Source of the DNA: AM-2324 sp964225135
GTDB taxonomy: Bacteria > Bacteroidota > Bacteroidia > Chitinophagales > Saprospiraceae
DNA length: 8,899 bases
NCBI GenBank assembly: GCA_964225135.1
Contig: CAXQNQ010000092.1
Coordinates: 1 to 8,899 of the forward strand
Direction of reading: 5' to 3'
Shown here piece after piece: positions 1-5,081 of this stretch. Numbering within the stretch: position 1 is the first letter of the stretch; every line of letters begins with the position of its first letter. A program made the position numbers and the translations under genes. The notes beneath the pieces are model-generated. The model saw only the letters and a list, made by a program, of their open reading frames with translations, did not search any database and was not told the DNA's origin.

Positions 1-886
1 CATGATACATAGCTGTGTAGAAATTGGTTAGTACCTCTTCAGAAGCCGAGATTTGAATCTTATCCAATTGATTCAACCATAAAATCGATGCTGAGCTACG
101 CAGTTCTTCGAAGCTTTTATCTTCTAACTCTGCTTTATAATTAGCTACTGCACCTAACTCATCAACAGCAGACATAGCCACTCTCAATTCGACAGAGGTT
201 GGATTGTTTTCAAATAATACCGCAGCCTTTTTCCCTTGCTCTTCGTAATTGATTAGACGGATGGGTTCTGAAAACTGAATACAAAAATAAAAATGTTGTT
301 CCTCGGCCCACGCATTGGATATTCGTTTTCCTGTAATCATTTGTTGATTAACTTGAGTAAAAGAGGCATCTAGTAATTCATCTCTATGCATTAAATCAAG
401 GGCAACCCAAATAGGACTTCCATCCAAGCTGGTGTATTTATGTATACCTCCACGTTCTGATGCGGTTAATTCAACCTGAATATTCTCCTCCTCTAACAAA
501 ACTTGATAATAGCCTGGTGCAGCCTTTTCATTAGCTTTTGAAAAAGTGGATGCCAAGGTTGTTTTATCCAACAAATAATTTGTGGAGGTGGATGGTGTTA
601 TAAGTAAGTCATTATAATCACCAACACCTGTACCTGAAAGATGGGTATGGCTAAATCCATAAATAATACTATCCGAATAATGATATCCTGAACAACCGTC
701 CCAGCCTTCCAATCTTGTATCTGGTCCTAATTGCATCATTCCAAAAGGTACCGTGGCGGAAGGGTGTGTATGGCCATGACCCCCTGTACCTATAAATAGA
801 TTAACATAGTCGAGTGCAGACTTTTGTGGTGATTGACAAGAAAGCAGACAGATAAATAGAAAGAAAAAAAGGTAGGATGCGCGCAT
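1..886 (-). CDS. GH92 family alpha-1,2-mannosidase lipoprotein, N-terminal part
   Basis: The 295 residues visible match the N-terminal beta-sandwich domain of glycoside hydrolase family 92, calcium-dependent exo-alpha-mannosidases that trim mannose from glycans. Conserved stretches seen are FIGTGGHGHTHPSATVPFG (residues 31-49), GWDGCSGYHY (61-70) and GFSHTHLSGTGVGD (77-90). The usual NPFIGT has Leu in place of Pro. The sequence runs off the window at FYTAMYH (289-295), which in this family lies near the start of the catalytic (alpha/alpha)6 domain, so the catalytic acids cannot be checked. Residues 1-17 are a lipoprotein signal with lipobox LLSC (Cys17). The residues after Cys (QSPQKS) lack the acidic run typical of surface-export signals, so which side of the outer membrane it faces is open. 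ATG at 886 is the only start that keeps this signal. No susC/susD partner is in view. Specificity beyond alpha-mannosidase is inferred from the family. Confidence 0.93.
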   Translation of the reverse strand, partial: MRASYLFFFLFICLLSCQSPQKSALDYVNLFIGTGGHGHTHPSATVPFGMMQLGPDTRLEGWDGCSGYHYSDSIIYGFSHTHLSGTGVGDYNDLLITPSTSTNYLLDKTTLASTFSKANEKAAPGYYQVLLEEENIQVELTASERGGIHKYTSLDGSPIWVALDLMHRDELLDASFTQVNQQMITGKRISNAWAEEQHFYFCIQFSEPIRLINYEEQGKKAAVLFENNPTSVELRVAMSAVDELGAVANYKAELEDKSFEELRSSASILWLNQLDKIQISASEEVLTNFYTAMYH

Positions 887-917
887 TTTTTCTTTTAATT
901 TAAGTAGGTATAGGTAT

Positions 918-957
918 AAAAAAAAATTTGCTGGTGGAATTAGATCCTACCAGCAAA
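918..957 (-). terminator. Intrinsic terminator upstream of the GH92 start codon
   Basis: Read on the minus strand, a perfect 9-bp stem (TTTGCTGGT / ACCAGCAAA, at 949-957 and 927-935) is followed at once by nine T (926-918). The inner bases AGGA and TCC extend the stem past a one-base bulge. There is no T run on the plus-strand side, so it acts on minus-strand transcripts only. It ends 31 bases before the GH92 ATG. No complete gene lies upstream of it on that strand, so it ends either a small RNA or an attenuated GH92 leader. Confidence 0.72.
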
Positions 958-972
958 CGAATTGCTCTCTAA

Positions 973-1032
973 TAGATTTAGTTGAAGTTCCAAAAGCTTA
1001 AAGCTTTCCCCCTTAAAAAAACTTCAAATCTA
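973..1032 (-). repeat. Nested inverted repeat in the GH92 leader region
   Basis: The outer arms are TAGATTT-agtt-GAAGTT (973-989) and AACTTC-AAATCTA (1020-1032): 13 complementary bases interrupted by a four-base bulge on one arm. Inside sits the near-palindrome AAAGCTTAAAGCTTT (993-1007), which can form its own short hairpin. On the minus strand this could fold as a two-level structure just ahead of the terminator at 918-957. Whether it functions as RNA, as a protein-binding site, or not at all cannot be decided from one sequence. Confidence 0.45.
1025..1032 (-). promoter_or_regulatory. Possible Bacteroidota -7 box for a minus-strand transcript
   Basis: The minus strand reads TAGATTTG, an exact match to the Bacteroidota -7 consensus TAnnTTTG. 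Transcription would start near 1018, giving a leader of about 130 bases before the GH92 ATG, with the terminator in its middle. There is no good -33 TTTG at normal spacing; the nearest TTG is only 14 bases upstream. The box also overlaps one arm of the inverted repeat. Confidence 0.3.
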
Positions 1033-1304
1033 TATTGAGCGTACCCCAATCTCATTAAGTCTTTAAAAATATATTGCGCTCCGAAGAGCATTTTTATTAG
1101 GTTGATATACTTCTCTACAGAAGCATGATTCAAATATGGCGACAAAATTTTTCTCCAAATACAATCTTTCTGAAAATGACTCGATTTGTTAGTTTTTTGG
1201 ATTCAGCTGTCTGATTTTCAAACCATCGTAAAAGAAACCGCACTTTTATCTGGAGTAAAACATAATTTATATATTGAAAATGTAATGTTTTATTTTACCT
1301 AGAT

Positions 1305-1312
1305 TATATTTG
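1305..1312 (+). promoter_or_regulatory. thrS promoter, Bacteroidota -7 box
   Basis: TATATTTG matches the consensus TAnnTTTG exactly. The -33 element is weak: only an ATGTTT-like stretch lies near 1285-1290. The predicted start of transcription, about 7 bases downstream, falls near 1319, leaving a leader of roughly 28 bases before the ATG at 1348. This placement argues against the GTG at 1318 as start codon. Confidence 0.6.
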
Positions 1313-1347
1313 CACACGTGTTCAATAAACCAAGCAATTTCAGGACA

Positions 1348-3273
1348 ATGATAAACATTACATTACCAGACGGATCTGTCAAAACTTTTGAAAAGGGAAG
1401 TACAGCAATGGATGTAGCCCTATCGATTAGTGAAGGCTTAGCTAGAAATGTATTAGCCGCTAGTGTAAATGGTGTAGTATGCGATGCAACTATGCCTATT
1501 GAAACAGATGCCAGCTTGGTTTTACATACCTCAAGAGATCAAGAAGGAATGTCCACACTATGGCACTCTACCGCTCACCTTATGGCGGAGGCATTAGAGG
1601 CATTATACCCTGGAGTAAAATTGGGTATTGGCCCTTCAATTGATAAAGGATTTTATTATGATGTTGACTTTGGCGAGCACAAATTTTCTTCAGACGATTT
1701 CGGTAAGATTGAAGAAAAAATGAAGGAGCTAGCCAAGCAGAAAAATCCTTATATCCGAAAAGAAATTTCCAAAGCTGATGCACTAGCCTATTTCGAGGAA
1801 AAAGGAGATGAATATAAATTAGAATTGCTTCAAGACCTTGAAGATGGAAACATCACCTTTTACGAGCAAGGTAACTTTGTAGACTTATGTAAAGGGCCCC
1901 ATATTCCAGATACTGGAAAAATTAAGGCTTTAAAGATCATGAGTCTTGCTGGAGCATACTGGAGAGGAGATGAGAACAGGAAACAAATGACTCGTCTTTA
2001 TGGTATTTCCTTTGCCCAAAACAAAGAATTAAAAGAATACCTCCACTTATTGGAAGAAGCTAAGAAGCGTGATCACCGTAAGTTAGGTTCTGAATTGGAG
2101 TTGTTCATGTTCTCTGAGCGAGTTGGCGGTGGTCTTCCTATTTGGCTACCAAAAGGAAATGCCCTAAGAGAAAAGTTGATGAACTACCTAAAAGAGGAGC
2201 AAGAGAAGCGTGGATATAAGATGGTTACTACTCCGCACATTGGAAAAAAGGAGTTATACCAAACCTCTGGACACTACGAAAAATATGGAGAGGATTCTTT
2301 CCAGCCTATAAATACACCAAAAGATGGTGAAGAGTTCTTGCTTAAACCAATGAACTGCCCACACCATTGTGAAGTATTTGCACATAGGCCAAAATCATAT
2401 AAGGACTTACCGCTTCGTATTGCAGAATTCGGAACGGTGTATAGATATGAGCAAAGTGGGGAGCTACATGGACTTTCAAGAGTTCGTGGCTTTACCCAAG
2501 ATGATGCCCATATATTCTGTACTACAGCCCAATTGAAAGATGAATTTCTAGACGTACTAGATCTAACCACAAAAGTGCTTAATAAAATGGGCTTTGGTGA
2601 TTTCACTGCTCAAATTTCATTAAGAGATCCGGACAATCCTTCTAAGTATATTGGGTCGGATGAAAATTGGGAAGCTGCTGAAAATGCCATAATAGAAGCT
2701 ACTGCAGAAAGTGGAATGAAAACAGTTACTGAGTATGGAGAGGCTGCTTTTTATGGCCCTAAACTTGATTTTATGGTTAAAGATGCTTTAGGTAGATCAT
2801 GGCAATTAGGTACTATTCAAGTTGATTATAATTTACCAGAACGTTTTGAACTAGAATATACTGGATCTGATAATGCACCCCACAGACCGGTTATGATTCA
2901 CCGTGCGCCTTTCGGTTCTATGGAGCGATTTATCTCCATTTTAATTGAACATACAGGGGGCAAGTTTCCACTTTGGTTAGCTGCTGAGCAATTTGCGATA
3001 CTTCCGATCAGTGATAAATTTAATGCATATGCCACTGAAATCAGGCAGGAGCTAAGCAAACATGGTATTACTGGATTCATTGATGATAGAAGTGAAAAAA
3101 TTGGACGAAAAATCCGAGATGCGGAAACGAGTAAAATTCCAATTATGCTCATTATTGGAGAGAAAGAAGCAGAAAGTGGTACTATGTCAGTTCGCCGACA
3201 AGGAACAGGTGATGTGGGAACTATGGACCTAGATGCGTTTTTAGCTTACTTCAAAGAAGAGTCAGAAAAATAA
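1348..3273 (+). CDS. thrS: Threonine--tRNA ligase
   Basis: Cytoplasmic class II aminoacyl-tRNA synthetase that charges tRNA-Thr and hydrolyses mischarged Ser-tRNA-Thr. At 641 residues it has the normal full length. Domains in order: TGS domain (1-60, MINITLPDGS), editing domain (about 65-230) with HSTAH (His73, His77) and DLCKGPH (Cys181, His185), catalytic core (about 245-535), and C-terminal anticodon-binding domain (540-641). Catalytic zinc ligands are Cys337 (MNCPHH), His388 (DDAHIF) and His518 (MIHRAPFG). Motif 2 shows YRYEQSG (Arg366, Glu368) and motif 3 SMERF (Arg527). The ATG at 1348 is chosen over an in-frame GTG at 1318 because homologues begin MINITLPDG-like and the predicted transcription start lies near 1319. 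It is followed by its own terminator; the usual neighbour infC is absent. No sign of damage. Confidence 0.98.
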   Translation: MINITLPDGSVKTFEKGSTAMDVALSISEGLARNVLAASVNGVVCDATMPIETDASLVLHTSRDQEGMSTLWHSTAHLMAEALEALYPGVKLGIGPSIDKGFYYDVDFGEHKFSSDDFGKIEEKMKELAKQKNPYIRKEISKADALAYFEEKGDEYKLELLQDLEDGNITFYEQGNFVDLCKGPHIPDTGKIKALKIMSLAGAYWRGDENRKQMTRLYGISFAQNKELKEYLHLLEEAKKRDHRKLGSELELFMFSERVGGGLPIWLPKGNALREKLMNYLKEEQEKRGYKMVTTPHIGKKELYQTSGHYEKYGEDSFQPINTPKDGEEFLLKPMNCPHHCEVFAHRPKSYKDLPLRIAEFGTVYRYEQSGELHGLSRVRGFTQDDAHIFCTTAQLKDEFLDVLDLTTKVLNKMGFGDFTAQISLRDPDNPSKYIGSDENWEAAENAIIEATAESGMKTVTEYGEAAFYGPKLDFMVKDALGRSWQLGTIQVDYNLPERFELEYTGSDNAPHRPVMIHRAPFGSMERFISILIEHTGGKFPLWLAAEQFAILPISDKFNAYATEIRQELSKHGITGFIDDRSEKIGRKIRDAETSKIPIMLIIGEKEAESGTMSVRRQGTGDVGTMDLDAFLAYFKEESEK

Positions 3274-3279
3274 AATATA

Positions 3280-3313
3280 GACCCGATACTGATCATGTGT
3301 CGGGTCTTTTCTT
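3280..3313 (+). terminator. Intrinsic terminator of thrS
   Basis: The arms GACCCGATAC (3280-3289) and GTGTCGGGTC (3297-3306) form a 10-bp stem with one G-U pair and a seven-base loop, followed by TTTTCTT (3307-3313). It begins 7 bases after the thrS stop codon, so thrS is probably a single-gene transcript. Confidence 0.88.
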
Positions 3314-3346
3314 GCAATGCTATACGCTTTTTTTGTAATTTATAGC

Positions 3347-3658
3347 ATGAAGTTTTTATCCCTCTTTTTGATCTTACTTTTCAATCTTAGTTTCGCTTTT
3401 GTAGAAACCAAAACGCCTCATCCAACAATCAACACATATCCAAATCCAGCTGTTGATTATTTCAATGTAACCAACCATAAAGACCTGAAATCCATTGTGT
3501 TATATAATTTAGTGGGTAACCCAATAAAGTCTTTTGAATATTTCGAAAACGAATCATTCTTTATAGATGACCTTCCAGACGGGGTATATTTAATCCAATT
3601 TCAAACGTCTAATCAATCCATTATCCAAACCAGCAGACTAACAAAAAAATGCTATTAA
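3347..3658 (+). CDS. Small secreted protein with type IX secretion C-terminal sorting domain
   Basis: A 103-residue protein. Residues 1-18 are a signal peptide (MKFLSLFLILLFNLSFAF). Nearly all the rest (about 25-101) looks like the type A sorting domain that directs cargo through the type IX secretion system: YPNPAVDYFNVTN (31-43), a SIVLYNLVGNPIKSF strand-turn (49-63), the LPDGVYLIQFQ motif (76-86) and a basic RLTKK end. Only a few residues separate signal and sorting domain, so there is no room for a cargo domain. An in-frame ATG at 3317 would add ten residues but lies four bases after the thrS terminator T-run, and the ATG at 3347 gives a cleaner signal peptide. No obvious TAnnTTTG box precedes it, so it may depend on thrS readthrough. 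It could be a remnant of a larger secreted protein or a genuine mini-substrate. The family call is firm; the function is unknown. Confidence 0.8.
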   Translation: MKFLSLFLILLFNLSFAFVETKTPHPTINTYPNPAVDYFNVTNHKDLKSIVLYNLVGNPIKSFEYFENESFFIDDLPDGVYLIQFQTSNQSIIQTSRLTKKCY

Positions 3659-3861
3659 TTACGCTAAATTAAAAGCAAGTTCAGCTTACAAATAGTATTC
3701 TATTATACCTTGTTTAGTTATTAATATAATTTTATTTAATTTGTTAAATATATTTTATTGTTTGCTCTATCTATGGACTACTACACAAACATGATGGATA
3801 ACAAACAAGTTAAAGTATAGCTCTGGACTGTCAAACTATTTCATAAGTCCTTAATTATTAG

Positions 3862-3880
3862 TAATTTTGGGATAATTCCC
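3862..3880 (+). promoter_or_regulatory. Promoter of the PorP-like gene cluster, with small dyad
   Basis: TAATTTTG (3862-3869) matches the Bacteroidota -7 consensus TAnnTTTG; a -33 TTTG is not clear. The start of transcription would fall near 3876. The bases GGGA-TAAT-TCCC (3869-3880) form a perfect four-base dyad across that point and could be an operator or chance. The rest of the gap from 3659 is very AT-rich with no gene; an ATTTAA-tttg-TTAAAT dyad lies near 3737-3752. Confidence 0.5.
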
Positions 3881-3904
3881 CCTGAATCAATTGAGCTATC
3901 GCTC

Positions 3905-3921
3905 ATGTCCAAAAAAACTTG
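3905..3921 (+). other. A7 tract between an out-of-frame ATG and the PorP reading frame
   Basis: An ATG at 3905 opens MSKKT and then meets TGA, while the PorP frame downstream has only TTG starts (3919, 3925). Between them is a run of seven A (3911-3917). One more A would join the ATG to the PorP frame and give the N-terminus MSKKNLILNSK, followed by the hydrophobic signal core. The tract could be a slippage site, a sequencing error, or irrelevant if TTG is the true start. Confidence 0.45.
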
Positions 3922-5052
3922 ATTTTGAACAGTAAAGCTATCAGACTTGCTTGGATTTTTATATTCCTAGCACCGCTTATTCTACCTAAATGCGTACATG
4001 CCCAAGATGTACACTTCTCTCAATTTGATAATGCCAACCTGATTATTAATCCTGCCTTAACCGCATCAGGTGTCGAATCTGGACGGATTTCCATTCAGGC
4101 CAAGCAACAATGGACAAGAGGTTTGATCAACCCTTTCAGAACGATATTTGCCTCTTATGAAGCTAAAATTAATCCTTGTGACAACTCCAATAAGCACAAA
4201 TGGAGCTATGGATTTAGCATAATGAATGATGATGCAGGTGCATCTAATCTTACATTGACACAAGTTTCAGGTTCTTTTTCCTACACCTATCAAATGGCTG
4301 AAGAAATTGGATTTACGCTTGGGGCTTTAGGTGGATTCAATAATAGATCCTTCGAATCAGGATTACTATCTGCGGGGAACCAGTATGATCCTATTCTACA
4401 GATTTATGACTCATCCATACCACTAGAAGGTATCCCAGATATGTTTTCAACTAACTTCGAAACTGTTGGATTAGGTTTTAATTTTTATGGCAAACAATCC
4501 AAAGTTGTAAACGATGAGGGTGTAACCACTAGACAAGGTAGATCCACATTAAATTTTGGTGGAGCGATATATAATCTAACTCGGCCAAACGTTGCATTTA
4601 CCACGCAGGACTATACTTCCAAGTTAGGTTTCAGATATACACTATACATGGTTCCTACTATTGAACTTACGCGTAGTGTGGATTTGAGGTTTAAAGCATT
4701 TGCTGAATTTCAAAATACCTACTTTGAATCCCTTTTTGATGGAGGATTGGTTTTTCATATGAAAGATGCTAAAAACAATCCCATAAGTTTTGGCTTATCC
4801 ACAGGAGTTAGACTTTGGTCATTAGACAATGGAATTGACCCGAGTATTGATTCCAATAAAATAGTAGATGCAATTATTCCAGCCATTACAGCTAGTGTAA
4901 AAGGAGTAGATGTGGGTTTTGCCTTTGATATTAATATCTCCAAGTTTAGCGAGGCAAATAATAGAAGAGGTGGACCGGAGTTATTTATCAGAAAGCGAAT
5001 ATTCAATTGTTTGGTTGCTCCTCCTTTCAGACCAAACTGTAATATTTTTTAA
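3919..5052 (+). CDS. PorP/SprF family type IX secretion system outer-membrane protein
   Basis: A 377-residue protein of the usual PorP/SprF length. It has a signal peptide (hydrophobic about 9-23, likely cleavage after CVHA at 28), then the family opening QDVHFSQFDNANLIINPAL (29-47) and RISIQAKQQW (56-65), matching the usual FSQFY...NPA...RxQW pattern. The rest alternates short amphipathic strands, as expected for an outer-membrane beta-barrel. SprF-like members act as outer-membrane partners for particular type IX substrates, especially those with type B sorting domains. It leads a cluster with an OmpA-like gene 29 bases downstream and a large secreted protein after that. The only in-frame starts are TTG at 3919 and 3925; the upstream in-frame stop is at 3892. 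A nearby ATG at 3905 would be in frame if the A7 tract had one more A. Its specific partner is inferred, not shown. Confidence 0.9.
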   Translation: MILNSKAIRLAWIFIFLAPLILPKCVHAQDVHFSQFDNANLIINPALTASGVESGRISIQAKQQWTRGLINPFRTIFASYEAKINPCDNSNKHKWSYGFSIMNDDAGASNLTLTQVSGSFSYTYQMAEEIGFTLGALGGFNNRSFESGLLSAGNQYDPILQIYDSSIPLEGIPDMFSTNFETVGLGFNFYGKQSKVVNDEGVTTRQGRSTLNFGGAIYNLTRPNVAFTTQDYTSKLGFRYTLYMVPTIELTRSVDLRFKAFAEFQNTYFESLFDGGLVFHMKDAKNNPISFGLSTGVRLWSLDNGIDPSIDSNKIVDAIIPAITASVKGVDVGFAFDINISKFSEANNRRGGPELFIRKRIFNCLVAPPFRPNCNIF

Positions 5053-5081
5053 CCCTTAAAGCACCTATTAAACTATCTAAC

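Larger units (their letters stand above)
887..1347. other. Divergent intergenic region between the GH92 gene and thrS
   Basis: This 461-base AT-rich stretch has no convincing gene. The GH92 side holds a minus-strand terminator hairpin (918-957), a nested inverted repeat (973-1032) and a possible minus-strand promoter box (1025-1032). A short hairpin lies at 1078-1089; on the minus strand it reads GCTC-TTCG-GAGC, a very stable UUCG tetraloop type, followed eight bases later by T5. The thrS side has a TAnnTTTG promoter box (1305-1312). A minus-strand open frame of 37 codons (978-1091, ATG start) exists but has no recognisable homology. Nothing else was found between about 1092 and 1300. Confidence 0.6.

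Noticed and set aside
1078..1095. Plus-strand terminator from hairpin GCTC-CGAA-GAGC plus T5
   Set aside because: The stem is only four base pairs and no plus-strand gene lies upstream of it to be terminated.
1318..1347. GTG start extending ThrRS by ten residues
   Set aside because: The predicted transcription start falls near 1319, and homologues begin at the MINITLPDG-type sequence encoded from 1348.
1580..1783. 67-codon minus-strand frame inside thrS
   Set aside because: It lies wholly antisense to a well-conserved gene and its translation has no recognisable features.
2274..2606. 110-codon minus-strand frame inside thrS
   Set aside because: Shadow of the thrS catalytic core; no start context, promoter or family resemblance.
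3737..3752. AT-only dyad ATTTAA-TTTG-TTAAAT as terminator of the small sorting-domain gene
   Set aside because: No G-C pairs in the stem and no proper T-tract; such dyads are expected by chance in DNA this AT-rich.
3773..3820. 15-residue plus-strand frame (MDYYTNMMDNKQVKV) in the 3659-3918 gap
   Set aside because: Too short to separate from chance in AT-rich DNA; no exact promoter box at the right distance and no recognised leader-peptide pattern.
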